A stretch of 62,870 nucleotides of DNA from Cladosporium sp. IMV 00045 (GCA_001931905.2 MSJI02000917.1:1-62870), one strand, 5' to 3'. Positions 1 through 12,204 are shown, counted from the first letter of the stretch. Translations and numbers: made by a program. Notes: generated by a model not told the origin, from the sequence alone.

Positions 1-876
<876 letters not shown>

Positions 877-2043
877 ATCGAGCTGGAGAGAGAGAATACT
901 GCCCGCGCTGGGGGGAGTAGTAGGTTGTAGATGATGGAACCTCTTCCTGAAAGAGAGGTTGAGAAGGGAAATGGGAAACGAAGGTGATTGATGATGAAAC
1001 GGAGCGAAAAAGCCATAAGCAAAAATAAAAATGAATTTTCCTTCTTCATGGTCTTGATTTTCTGCTTCGAAAAGATTACGATCTTGTGTCTAAGGTATTA
1101 TCTTGTCGTACACTGAAGTAGGTCGGGCATAACGAACAACGCTTCCGCGGGTCTTAATTCATGGGCACTTTCACCGCTTCTGTCCCCGAGGTGAGTTTCG
1201 ATACCGTCTTGTTCTATCGTCGGGTGGCGTTGGGAGACATATGACCTCCTCTTCGGGGCGAAATCAGTGAAGGATCGTTCGTTAGTCATCGGCAATGTCA
1301 TCGTCCAGCCAGCCGAGAAGAAGCTCCCGTGGGGCGTTCTTTTTTTTAAGAACTTCATTCACTTCGACTGCGAAGAACATCTGCTGGGCAACACGACGAC
1401 ATCCGCTCCGTGACCTTGACGGTCTCATGCAACTAATACAAAATCGTCGTATATCTCCTCAAACATCGCTGGGTGCTTCAAAAACGCGTCGTCTGATGGA
1501 CCAATCTGAAGCCGTCCAAATCAGCAGGAATGTCCTCAATGTCCTCAGGACATCGACCCAGCCATACGGGAGGCTCCCATTTCCACTTTTTACTTTTCTC
1601 TGCTTCTGCAAATACGCGCGTCGAGAGTAATCGCTCAGTCAGCGGTAATGTGATCAAGATACATATAGCCAGCCAGATCTGGCCACACGGGAGCTCCCTT
1701 GTATGCTTCGATCCATTGTTTCGCTTGCGCATATTTGGTCGCAGTAATCACTGAGGTCAGCGGTCATGTTTTCGAAACATCGCGCTCGTCCATCCAGGAG
1801 CTTGCCTATGTTTCTCCATCATTTCAGTCCACGCCAGGGCAGACTGGTGATATCTCTTCACTCAGCATAACTCCCACCACCTCAAACCAAACAGCAATGC
1901 CCGATATACGCATAAGCACCCATCCCCCCGGCTCGCAGAGGCATAAAAGAACGCCCACCCTCGCCCTCTCTTCCCTCCCTACCAGAAACAATCCCACACA
2001 TCCCACAATCCACACATCGCACACTTTCCAAACATCAAACATC
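877..2043. other. Intergenic, no convincing gene
   Basis: Holds the 3' UTR of the isomerase (A-rich stretch near 1020-1033 could guide polyadenylation) and the leader of the next small ORF. Short open frames on both strands have no recognisable domain or coding character. A loose imperfect duplication, a CGGGAG-CTCCC core, occurs near 1565-1580 and 1685-1698. Confidence 0.5.
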
Positions 2044-2259
2044 ATGGCTCTTAGTGCTAAGTTCAAGCAAAACCTCCGCAAACCCCTGCACCGCTTCCGC
2101 AAAGAACGCTCCCTCAAACGCCAATGGAACCACTCCTCCTGGGCGACGCACGTCTGGTATCGCCTGTGGATGCTGGTGCTGCCCGTTGGGTTTGTGGATT
2201 TTTGGGCGGCGGTGATAGTTTTCATCGTTGGGAGGCCGAGGAGGGATGGTGGGATTTGA
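2044..2259 (+). CDS. Small single-pass membrane protein, unknown function
   Basis: A 71-residue ORF starting in a good context (atcATGG) after a long CA-rich leader (about 1975-2043) of the kind that precedes real fungal start codons. The N-terminal 35 residues are strongly basic (many Lys/Arg). They are followed by an aromatic stretch and one hydrophobic segment of about 22 residues (roughly residues 42-64, LWMLVLPVGFVDFWAAVIVF), then a short polar tail containing RPRR. Positive residues before the helix suggest an N-in orientation, which is inference. No family is recognised. It could be a small organellar or ER membrane protein, or a spurious ORF; the leader and composition favour a real gene. 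No intron is needed. Confidence 0.5.
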   Translation: MALSAKFKQNLRKPLHRFRKERSLKRQWNHSSWATHVWYRLWMLVLPVGFVDFWAAVIVFIVGRPRRDGGI

Positions 2260-3350
2260 GATGAGAGGTGGCTGTGATTTTTCTCTGATTCTTTCCCCTG
2301 CACGACTGTTTCATGCGTTGCTTGCGTTCTTCATTTTTTGCGTTGTGCTGCGTTCCGTTTGCTGCGCGATGGGCTCCCGCCTTCTCGTGGCGTGCGGTGT
2401 TAGTACCCCCTTTCTCTCTTTTTGGAGGGAAGAGGGGAAGCTGAGAGGAGCTCCGAATGAATTTTTAGATGTTTTGTAGCTTGTATGAAGAGTTTCTCTC
2501 CCCTTTGAGATTTCATGCAGGTGATTTGCATGTCTCCATATTTTATGTCGTCCTGTGATGAGGGTCGTGTTGTATGTCCTGAGTGACCCGTCTGTGATTA
2601 CATGTATTGGGAAGTCCTGCTGGCTGACGTTGAAATGGGAACATGTTGATTTGAGTAGCGTAGGCCAGGTCATAGCCAAGTTGCCGCCCAAGCAGGGTGC
2701 CCTCTCCCTGACTGGGTCCGAGAGTGCCTGAATAGTCCTCAAGCTGCACAAGATCCGGTTCGCTTTGGTGCGAATGTATAGATTTGGCTAGGACAAAGGT
2801 GGATCGCTTCGTTTCTCCTTGCCTGGGAGCAGCCAGAGTATCTCTTTAACAGAGCATAGTTTCATCATCAATCTGAGCGCTCCATTTCTCAGGGGTATAA
2901 TGTCGCCTTGGCGCTACCATCAGCACTCGAATGTTCGATCTAGGAGCGCCTGCAAATGAGCACCCAATACTTCCTGCGATGCTCAAGGTTTTGCATGGGA
3001 AAATGCAAGGCGCGCTTTCTTGCTTTGTTTTTAATCCCGCTGTGGCAGCGACGCCCTGGTTGTTAGCGAACAAGCAACAGTCTTGCCGTCTGCGTTTCTG
3101 TGAGCGAGCCCACTCCAACGCCACCTTCAATCATGTTGCATAAAAATGCGTGAACACCCGAAATACGCGTATTGATACCACGGCATCTCTAAGTCGCATC
3201 AGCATCATTCAACATTCGACCAGTCGCACACTTCACACCCGGCCGTAACCGAGCTACATGTGAAGTCTGCTGAGGCGCAGCCCTTCACTTCACTTCATGC
3301 TCATGAAAGCCGTCAAGCACGTGAAATAGCAGAGAACTTGTGACAGGCGT
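2260..3350. other. Intergenic, no convincing gene
   Basis: T-rich just after the small ORF, then mixed sequence. Open frames on either strand here lack domain character and have no typical leader. I see no RNA gene or repeat. Confidence 0.45.
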
Positions 3351-4142
3351 ATGTCGCCCGTGACGATTAAAGTTCTCTTTCTTTGGCCGACCTTCTTCAT
3401 GCGCGACCACCAACAACCAGCGACTCTACCAGAGCACGCAACACCCGGCATCATGAACCAATACTATTACGACAGTGGCTTCAACCTAGTCACGATGTCG
3501 TCAAACACAGGCACCGGCAAAACCATAGGCAACCCCAGCGCTCACTCGCGCCAGACGAGCTCCTGCATGCAAAGCACGACCAGCGAGGAGCCGACGCCAA
3601 CACGCTTCGAACTCATCGACACAATGCAGCACATCAGCAGCTGGGCCCTCCACTACTCCCACGTCTACTACGCCATCGGCAGCAGCTACCACCTCCTCCC
3701 CTTCTCCGCGCGCCAAAGCGACTGGGTCACCTCAGGCATGCGCTCCAAAACCATCGAAGCGCTCATCATCTCGGACGCTCATCAGTTGCCAGACTTGGTG
3801 CATCTGTTCGGCGAAATCGCCCATCGACTCGACATCGCGCAGTTCACGCTGCAGTTGCCAGGTAGGCAATGGCTCTCATCGGAGGTGCAGCTGCGCAGGT
3901 GCGATATGCTGCTTCAGGAGGCCGAGCTGAGGCTGCGGTTCTTGCAGGGGGCGGTGGGGAGTATGTGGTTTGCGGTCGGTAGGGACGCCGGGATCACTTA
4001 TGAGGAGACTGAGAAGTGGGCGTGGGCGAGGGCTTTATTGAAGAAGAACTGGGCGAGGGTGCTCCCTCAGATGTGTTTTGCTGATGGGAAGTCGAGGATG
4101 AGTCCGGTTGAGAGGCCGTACGGGTGGAATGGAACGTGGTGA
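3351..4142 (+). CDS. Hypothetical helical protein, unknown function
   Basis: A single uninterrupted ORF of up to 263 residues. In-frame ATGs lie at 3351, 3399, 3453 and 3495. The one at 3453 (MNQYYYDSGFN) is attractive because the sequence before it looks like leader. The first third is Ser/Thr/Asn-rich and probably disordered. The rest, from about the TRFELIDTMQ region onward, looks mostly helical with regularly spaced Leu/Ile/Trp and alternating charges. There is no signal peptide, no membrane segment and no motif I recognise. GC bias at third positions is similar to neighbouring genes, so it is probably coding. It may be a lineage-specific gene. Confidence 0.5.
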   Translation: MSPVTIKVLFLWPTFFMRDHQQPATLPEHATPGIMNQYYYDSGFNLVTMSSNTGTGKTIGNPSAHSRQTSSCMQSTTSEEPTPTRFELIDTMQHISSWALHYSHVYYAIGSSYHLLPFSARQSDWVTSGMRSKTIEALIISDAHQLPDLVHLFGEIAHRLDIAQFTLQLPGRQWLSSEVQLRRCDMLLQEAELRLRFLQGAVGSMWFAVGRDAGITYEETEKWAWARALLKKNWARVLPQMCFADGKSRMSPVERPYGWNGTW

Positions 4143-4858
4143 GATTGGATTGGCTGCTGGCTGTTCGATGTGAACGAGCAGACATGATGGTGTTCCCATT
4201 GATATTTGACAGGTGCATGGGAAAGTTGAATACTATACCCTACGATCAATTGACAAACCGGCTTTCATGTCTTGGACCTGGCACAGTGTATGTCGAGCAT
4301 GCCCGGTCGCATGGAACTCGTTAAGCATAGAATACTGGCCCTCTCTTCTCTCTGAAGTGGTGACTCGGCAGCACTGACAGAAATGATACTGCACACATAT
4401 CTCACCACAAGCCAAAGGGCAGCAATATCCAATACGGTCTTCGGGTGGCGGTGAACAATGACGGATGATATCGCTGGGGTGGAGTGAAGTAAGTCAGAAA
4501 GGAGGAAGTGAAAGCCAATCAGAAACTCCATACAACGGATATTCCCGCAAGTCTGCGGGACTGGCTCTAATTCATCGAGTCCTGTCTTCAGCACACTTCC
4601 AAGTTGGTCACGTTTCCCTATTACCTGCTCTCTCCCAATATCGGGAAGTCCAGCGAACGTAAGTCACCGCATTCATTGCTATCGCAGTGTGAACCCCAGC
4701 CTAGGAAGGCTCCTTTGACCGAATCTGGCTTACTAAACGCTTTCGGCAGTGCTTTTTGTTCTACCGAGCCATAAAGAGGCACCTTGGAGGAAACACCACC
4801 TTCGAAGGGCCACAAGTTGGATAGCGCACAACAGAATTACCCAGGAAGAAGAGCAGAG
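4143..4858. other. Intergenic / leader of next gene
   Basis: 3' UTR of the hypothetical gene and promoter plus 5' leader of the CxxC/Asp-His protein. An open frame from 4749 continues into that gene but is better read as leader, because splicing from ATG 4859 gives a more natural N terminus. Confidence 0.4.
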
Positions 4859-6916
4859 ATGGCGACAGCTACGGGTACGTTGTGGTGTATACCGCGGCGC
4901 AGAAGCGTCTTGCCTTGACCACTTCGGTGGTCGCCCTCCCAAGGAGTCATCATCAGCATCCGGGTTGCCACTAACAATTGTCTCCCGTCAAACAGAAGGC
5001 TATGCCTACTCTCGCTCTTCGTCCTTCTCCGCCGCCCGGTCACCGGACACGGCATCTCCTATCTACCCAGAGCGAGCCATCCGTCCACTCCCTAATCGCC
5101 GCCTAAAGTCTCGCCTTTCTCCCGAGCAGCGAAGCTCGATAATCTACCCGCCAGACCCACCGCCGATGAGCCCGACCTTGAACTTCCATGTACAGGAGAA
5201 TGGAGGAAGGGGGATGTCTAATGGGGATTTGGATCACGACCACGACCACGATCATGACCATGACCACGATCACGACCACCACCATCATCACCACCACCAC
5301 GAAGCGATACCTGTGCATGATCACTGCACTTGCAAGCACGACGATGGAGACAGTGGCGATGAAGAGGTGGAATTTGATCACCCGGATTACCGCTATGCCA
5401 CCACAGGACCGATGGCAGTGAATGGAAAGCCGCCACTTGATTCGGTACAGCGGAGGCTGATGGAAGCATCACGAGGTGGCAAGCCGGCAGGCGGGCCGGG
5501 TTCCGTGACATCTAGCGCGGATGGCTACGAGAGTTTTGAAAACACAAGCAACAAGAAGAAGCGAAAGATCCCGCTGTCCAGCGCCTCTTCCATGCACCAA
5601 AGCAGTTTGAGCGCGGAAATGGCAAGCATGGGCATCAACAATATGGATGGCGCTGGAGACGAGTACCCTCATGCTCAGAGACCACATCATGCCGGTCCAG
5701 GCTCGTCACCTTCGGGTACTGGCATAAGTGGCGCTGGTCGTGGCAGGTATGGGAGGCAGAATGGCAGGGACAGTCGGAGGCCGCTTGGAAATGGCACCAT
5801 CAACGGGTATGGACCGAGAGCGCCTGCACGCTCAGTCAGTGGGGGCGAAGTCAGGAACGTTGGTGAGTCAACATCAAGAACCGTGTTCTGGTTCAGCAGT
5901 CATGTCATGTCATGTCATGTCATGACATGACATGCATATTCTGGGTAAATCGCTGACACTAGCTCGTTTCACTAATAGACATAGCTCCTGAGAACACCGG
6001 CGGTATCATTTCGCAGGCCATCAAGACAGCAGCAGAACAAGGACCTTTGACTCCCCAAAAGGGCAAGGAAAACGTCAGTCTTTTGCAGCAATCTGCCTCT
6101 CATTCAGTCACCCCCAAAACGCAGTTCACCTTCACTTGCGAATCTGATAGCGCCAGTAAGATGGTGGATCAGCAGCAAGCGATGGCAGACGCTGCGTACA
6201 GAGCAGGATACGGCACTCCCACTCCTGGACATCACCGCGGCATGAGTGGACAAGCTTCTCGCATGCAAGGCCAAGGCACACAGACGACTCCCACACGGAA
6301 CGGTCAGGCACCACGAGCGCCAGCACACGCGAACTCCATGCCACCAAGCCAACACGCTGCTCCCGGCCAGCAGCAGCCCGCGTCTGCACCCAAGCCAAGA
6401 CCACGTCGCAGGCCGAGCAAAGAATATGCCCTCGCGGCTCGTCAGCGCAAGCTTCAGCAAGAATACAACAACTTTCATCAACGCCCCACTGGCGATAACC
6501 TCTGGATCTGCGAGTTCTGCGAATACGAGGATATCTTTGGCGTACCTCCATACGCTCTTATCCGCTCATACGAGATCAAGGATCGCCAGGAGCGCAAGAA
6601 GGCAGCCGAAAAGCGTAGACTGCTCGAGAAGGCCAAGATGAAGAACCGCAAGGGCAAGAAGGGCGGAAAGGGCAAGAACAACAACTCTGCCGCTGCACCT
6701 CCCGCTCCACCCGGTGGCCACGGCGCCTACGACCCCAACCTTCCACCGCCAGACGGCGACGATTATTACGATGACGACGAATACGGAGACGAGTACGAAC
6801 CTGTCGGGCCAGACGATCAGTATCCAGCCGACTACTATCCACCCCCACCAGCTCCAGTGAGCACGCCTGCTGTGCGACCGCCGGAAACTGGTGGGGGCGG
6901 TGAGGCGGTTGGATAG
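4859..6916 (+). CDS. Conserved-looking fungal protein with Asp-His/His tract, NLS and C-terminal CxxC motif
   Basis: Best model has three exons. Exon 1 is 4859-4874, only 16 bases (MATAT plus one base). Exon 2 is 4996-5862 and exon 3 is 5979-6916; the total is about 606 residues. The donors are GTACGT and GTGAGT. The second acceptor is ambiguous (after 5978 or 5984, both in frame). Residues about 85-107 form eight Asp-His pairs followed by seven His, then HDHCTCKHDD, a likely metal-binding patch. A basic KKKRK near residue 191 could be a nuclear signal. Near residues 467-497 is the best-conserved-looking part, WICEFCEYEDIFG, with a CxxC, followed by a Lys/Arg-rich helix. The tail is acidic, Tyr/Pro-rich. 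I recall similar C-terminal motifs in other filamentous fungi but do not know a function. An unspliced start at 4749 is the alternative. Confidence 0.75.
5232..5300 (+). repeat. In-frame Asp-His / His codon repeat
   Basis: GAY-CAY codon pairs repeated eight times and then seven His codons, within exon 2 of the CxxC protein. Synonymous third-base variation (GAC/GAT, CAC/CAT) breaks up the DNA repeat, which suggests the protein sequence is being kept. Confidence 0.9.
5901..5934. repeat. CATGT pentamer repeat with perfect 24-base palindrome inside an intron
   Basis: Four CATGT units (5901-5920) run into their own inverse complement. Positions 5911-5934 form a perfect palindrome with 12-base arms. 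It lies within the second intron (5863-5978) of the CxxC gene and could fold as a hairpin in the pre-mRNA. Confidence 0.9.
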
Positions 6917-8407
6917 TACAGCGCGGCACCGAAAGGTGTCGTGGGCTGACTGGCCTTACAAACTCTGCGGTGAGTCTCCTTACTCGCGTCTTTGAGCGTT
7001 CTTGTTTTCAAGCGATTCGCGCAATTGTTTGCTTTTCCTTGTTCATGAAGTCGGTGTTGGAAGTTACGGGCGCCTGCGGTCTGGCTTTTGACGGGATTAT
7101 GGTTTTTGGGCGTGCTTTTCTTGCTTTTGGTTCTTGTGTCGCATTTCACTGGCGCGCTATTACCCCCCTTGGTTTTTTTTTTTTCATGGTGTGTTTTGCC
7201 CTTTTGCGGCGGACGCGCTTTGGTTTCCCCACTCAGCTTTGGATTCAGAAAATCATACTCGTTTTTGGTGGGCTTTTGAGAGGTTGGATTGGGGAGGGAT
7301 AGGTTTGAGGGAGGGTGTTTCGAGATGTGTTGATGGGAAGCATGGCAGTTTTTGATGAAGGTGGAAAGGGGAGGATGGTGGACGATGAGAAGCATACACT
7401 TTATTAAGGCATTCATTGTCAGAAGCCTCCCAACAGGCATTCACTTTTCACCTGTCGTTTTCGCGTTTCGCTCTTCCAAAAAGCACGATGGTCCTCTCAG
7501 GAGCAGCAAGAAAGACAACCTATGGCCCGGAGAGCGAACGACCACTTCTCTAACAACTCATCAACGCAAATGATGGTATCATTGTACGCCCAGCAGTAAC
7601 ACAATGCGACTCGCTCTGAGAACAGACAATCCACCTATTCAGCCACCCTCGCAGTCTATCAATTGCCTCCTCACCTCTTACAAATGTACCACAGCATGTG
7701 CCGTCGGTAAGTTCGCTCGCTGCTGCGGTTCGAACCCAAGATCCTCCAGTTTGCCGTCTTTTGTAGCGATATTTCTCTCGGACTAGGCCTGGACTTCCAG
7801 CTGGAGTATTACTTGCTCGAATGGTGTTGGGAGGCACCTCTTTAGCTTGTCGAGGGTAGGGATCTCTGGTCTTCGAGGAGTGGACCGAAGATCTGTTGAG
7901 AATTGTTTGTGGGATAGGTGTGGTAGATGCTGCGGGTCGAGCAAAAGATCAAATTTGGAAGTGTTGGAAAAAGTAGGTGAGCAAATTGATGCCATTTGAT
8001 GCATGTTTAGTGGCGAAGGAGCTCTGGGCTTTGCTGTGAGGGATACCTGGACGTCGCGTTTGCCCTCGAATGATCATCACCCTGGTCCAGGATCTTGTTC
8101 GAGTCTCCTGAACTTGGACGTCAAAAATGAGGTGTGTTTGATCCTTTTGCAAGGGCGAACGCTCGCCAATTACATCTTCGCATGGGCGTCTCACATTCAC
8201 ATGTAAGTGAAGTAGGACGGGCCTTGCCGCGTCGCTCCTTCCTCATGTCTACTACTTGCTGCGCACAACAAAGCCGTTTGTATTTCGCTAAGCGCTCTGA
8301 CACACCATAACAACATCTACTCCCGCCTTCCACATCCTCTTTGCACATCCACCTTTCACCAACGCACACCACTCACCCACACTCGACGCAGCTTCTCCCG
8401 CCACACC
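6917..8407. other. Intergenic, no convincing gene
   Basis: About 1.5 kb with T-rich 3' UTR-like sequence at first. It ends in a CA/CT-rich leader (about 8310-8407) for the next gene. A GGTTCGAACCC-like box at about 7726-7736 is isolated and has no tRNA around it. Confidence 0.5.
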
Positions 8408-9956
8408 ATGGCAGCTCAAGATATCACAACAGCGATGTCGGCACTCGCCGTGCGCGACGCACCTCCACCTCCACCTCCGCGCCCAAACTTCCCACTCCTC
8501 CGCGAGCTCCGCGATCAGATCTACGGCTACATCTTGGACAACCAGTACACTCGGGTGAAAAGGCCGTTTTATCCCGACCCAGACCACGCTACCGGTGAAG
8601 GTCGTACCGCGTATCATTTCCACACCAACATTTTGGCCGTCAACCATGCCATACACGATGAGGCTGAGAAGCTGTTGTACGAGCGCAACGTCTTTGTAGT
8701 GGCTAGCTACCAGCGTTCTGAGCTCAGCGATACAATGAACAGAATGCTGCAGTTCCCTGCGGTGGCCATAAAACACGTTGCCAGAATGCGTCATCATTCG
8801 CTCCGTATCCACTTCAAATCACCCGAACTGAGGACGCAGCAATCTAAAAAGATCGATTCAGCTTTGTTCCTTGCTAATCACATGGAGCTGTTCTGCAGAC
8901 TTCTTCGGGGGGAATTGCCATCGCCTCCTTCCAATTCGGTCCAAATTGACACGTTGCCCGGAGATTCGAAACCCAGCATTCTCGAAAGCCCTATTCTCCA
9001 CGCGAACCTTAAGAAACCTTTCAGGATCATGTGCGAACTACGGAATACGAGACATCGTGTCCTCGACCGCGGCTTTCAAGCATGTCTCCTCTCATCCCTT
9101 GCGAGTATTACGAGCGACAGTCTAGTGGTCACGTTCTGTGGCGATATCGTCAATCTCGGAAACTCGCGAGCTCAAGAGAATGATGACGCCCAGTCTTGTT
9201 TGCATTGATGCTATATGCTGGGCGAGCCAAGAGCATACAACTAGCTGGCAAGATGTTGCACTTGACGCTCTTCGACATGGCGAGCAGCACATGGCAGCGG
9301 CCCTATATGATGGGCTTTTCCTGATTCTCGAACGATATTTCAAGACCCACGTCACGGAGCAACAAGACCTCGGATTACGGCATGTCGAAGCATTGATACT
9401 CAAAGCCGCCCAGGTGACAATCTCTTCAGCGTGGCTTCATTTGAAGACTCACGACCCTGAATACATGCAAATCATCGCCAGTAATCTAGAGATGGCCCTC
9501 GTCGATGATGATCTGGGCTTCAAGCAAATCTTCGACAGATTCCCTTTGGAAATCAGAGCTTACTCCTATCACTCTTTGGTTCTCATTAACCTCTACGTTT
9601 GTCAGTGTGGTGGTGAGCTAACTCAGAAGACTGTTGGCGAAGTCGTTGATCACCTCGGGGCTTTTGGGGATGATTTTCCGCACATCAACCATGATCGTGC
9701 AATCCTCTCACGAGTTCCTTCTCGGAACAGCTTACTAACAGAACAACATCTATCATTCGAGCATTGCAGCGTCTCTGTTATGGAAATTCCCCAGTTCCCT
9801 CGTTGCAGGGAGAGCAATATTTTGCAGAAGCCTGTCAATTTCTTTGGCTGGCAGAACAAGGATATGATTCGTTTGCTTGACAACAAAACTCAAAGCGAGA
9901 TCCACAGAATCCAAGCAAAATACGGCTTGGAGCAGACAGACTTTTCCGAGTACTGA
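8408..9956 (+). CDS. 2EXR/F-box-like hypothetical protein, reading frame interrupted
   Basis: Starts in a good context (caccATGG) after a pyrimidine/CA-rich leader. A proline run is followed by FPLLRELRDQIYGYILD, resembling the N-terminal motif of fungal 2EXR/F-box-like proteins, and by an HxNILAVNHAIHDEA-type stretch usual in that group. The first frame ends at 9208. A second frame, open from 9126 to 9956, continues with well-formed helical sequence (ICWASQEHTTSWQDVALDAL onward) to an acidic C terminus. Together they give about 510 residues of one protein. The switch is either a one-base frameshift between about 9126 and 9208, or a small intron with weak sites (for example 9125-9170 or 9125-9176, which keep frame). 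I favour a frameshift near 9150-9175, because sequence on both sides reads as protein. Function unknown. Confidence 0.55.
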
Positions 9957-10565
9957 GCTGCGACAACCGGCATGACACATTGACTATCAGCACCACGGCG
10001 AACACCGACCGATCAACGAGCCAGAGTCGTTGATCGAACTCAAAAATGCTTAAGCAAGTGCAACAGACTTCGGGCACCAGGCTCGAACGAACAGGACTAC
10101 CACGACACAGACGGAGCGATGAGACCACGGCCCTGCTCAACGCCATTCAATCAGTTTCCTCTTTCGAGTTAGCACCCAGAATGACTTCTTTTCGACCACA
10201 CCCTTTAGCTGGTCATTTTTCCTTGAATTCTTTGCTTTGAACATTTCTTTTGTTCCACCTTGCTTTGGTTTGGACATTGCGCACTTGGCTTGAAAATTGC
10301 CTTCTCTTTGGTGACGGGTATTTTCTTGGAGAGATTTCCCAGGAGAGTACAAGTTACCCATCAGCAAATGTCAGATACTCTTCAAATGAAACAAGTTTTC
10401 CCTACTTCGATTGCCCCAGTTAAAATCATCTATAGGCTTTGTCGGTAGGGAAAGAGTAGTCAGGTGAGCCCACAAGCCCCAAGTGATGATGTTCGAAGCA
10501 TCTGATTTTACAGCTCAGTCGGCAATATCTTTTGAAAGTAAATTCCATATCTCGTTAATAAGTCA
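9957..10565. other. Intergenic between convergent genes
   Basis: Shared 3' flank of the 2EXR-like gene (+) and the PP2C gene (-). No gene, RNA or repeat recognised. Confidence 0.5.
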
Positions 10566-11632
10566 TCATCTCCCGACAGAGCTCCTCAAACCAATTACAA
10601 TAATGGTACAATTATCCGCATACCGCTGCTTCTCCGCTCTGCGCGCCAGCTGTTCAGCGATCTTCTGCGCCGACATCTTCTTCTCCCACATATCTGCTGC
10701 TGATTTGGCGGCCCGTTCGGCCGCTGCAGCTTCGCCTACACCGTCTGTTACGAGGAGAAGTAAAGATCGACTTGGTAGGTCTCGGGTTGTTGTGTGAGCG
10801 TCGTTTGACACGAGATCGCCGGTGATGGAGCCTTTTTTCTTCGGCAGGTCGTCTCTGATCACGGATGATGAGGTGATCGTGCTCGCCTCGGGTAGTTTGT
10901 AGTCCATGTCGCCTAACGAGCGTGACATGTTGAGTGCTCCTGATGAATTGTTAGTCAATTGAACACAAATTGTTATAAGATCAATAGTCTCACCAAGCCT
11001 CTGCTCCCCATAAACGCGATTCAACTTGCCACCGGCCTCATGAATCCTCTCCCTCTCCTCCCTCTCCCACGGCTTATGCGAATGCGTCAAACACTTCGCC
11101 TTCCAATCGCCTTTCCGATCCGAGCCCCTCTCAGCAAGAACAACATGAGAATCTCCCAGATCCCCAACAACGACCAAACCCCGCTTCACATCCACAAGCG
11201 CCAACGCAACCGTCGAACCGGGTTGGAGCATGCCCGTTTTGCGAATCGCGTTGTCTTCTTCAATCAAGGCGTCTTTGATCGCTTGCTCGTAGTCTTCGCT
11301 CTGGCTGAGGCGTCGATCGATGCGCGAGGTGAGGTTTTGGCGCGCGTGTTCGGCGACTTCTGGGCCGCCACTGTAAGAACGTCAGAACGATGGGTTCCTT
11401 GCAACGAGTGATGAGGATACTCCTACTGTCCATCGAAAACCGCAAACAACCCCAATCCCTTGTCAAATGATAGACATCCCGGTTTCGCGACGATGTATCG
11501 GTCTTCTTGCGCTGAACGCGAACCGAGGACCTGCGCGAGCGCGATTAGCTCTCTGTGTCAGATTGTTACAGCATTTCTTGCGACGAAACGTACGATAGCA
11601 GCGCCAATGTCCATGACATCTATCGGAGGCAT
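10566..11632 (-). CDS. PP2C-family protein serine/threonine phosphatase
   Basis: Mg2+/Mn2+-dependent phosphatase. Four exons on the minus strand: 11594-11632, 11427-11530, 10994-11370 and 10566-10939, giving 297 residues. Introns are 63, 56 and 54 bases with GT-AG ends. The joined protein shows the PP2C motifs in order: SAQEDRY (metal-binding acidic motif), FAVFDGHGG (formed exactly across the second intron), GSTVALALV, VGDLGDSHVVL, LTHSHKPWE, MSRSLGDMDYK (across the third intron), LLLVTDGV and ADNCTIIVI. It is a compact catalytic domain with no extra targeting or regulatory region. It starts at MPPIDVMDIG; the first exon has only 13 codons. The subfamily (which Ptc type) is not clear. The acidic and metal-ligand positions look intact, so it should be active. 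Confidence 0.9.
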
Positions 11633-12204
11633 TGCGAATATGTCGATATTATCGTTCTCGCCTTAGCGCTGCAATAGAATGCAGAGTGGTATACTGTGCC
11701 GACCTCCGACGTCAGAGTGGATGTGGCTTCGGTTGATCCTCCGCGTGAAGTTTGCTGGTGGTGCCAGCTCGTTGGTAGATGTATGTAGATCCTTCGGGCT
11801 GTTCATCAGGCCACGCGAGCAAGAAATGATATGACCGCATTCCCAGGCAATGGCACGTTCAGGCGGACGAAGCAAGCACAGAATTGTGCGAGAGCGGGTG
11901 GGCTACTTGGGATTTACAATTGGACTTTGAGAAGATAATCACGATCACTAGCCGTCGACTTACGAAACTTCTTGAACGAAGATCTCAATAGTGGTACATT
12001 TTTCCGTTGCCATTACATTGACCAAGCCTAAGTACAACGCCTTCGCTGCAGATAACCTTTTCGAAAAACAAGAAAATAAAGACCAACCAAAACCATGTCA
12101 AAAAGCGACTTTCAGTACAGATGTTCCATCGCCTGCCAAATCGCGCTTTCCTCTCCAAGCAATTCCATCCTCGTTCCATACCTTCAAAAGCGTAGGAAAT
12201 ATGC
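11633..12204. other. Intergenic: PP2C promoter and nucleoporin 3' flank
   Basis: Upstream region of the PP2C gene and downstream region of the nucleoporin gene, both on the minus strand. No other feature seen. Confidence 0.5.

Noticed and set aside
2311..2751. Minus-strand open frame of about 146 codons
   Set aside because: No conserved-looking motif, no sensible start context, lies in 3' flank sequence.
4749..4858. Start of the CxxC protein at ATG 4749 without the first intron
   Set aside because: The added N-terminal residues lack the Ser/Tyr-rich style of the rest, and a GTACGT...CAG intron from ATG 4859 gives a cleaner start. Kept only as an alternative.
7726..7736. GGTTCGAACCC box resembling a tRNA B box
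   Set aside because: No matching T stem, D arm, or acceptor stem on either strand.
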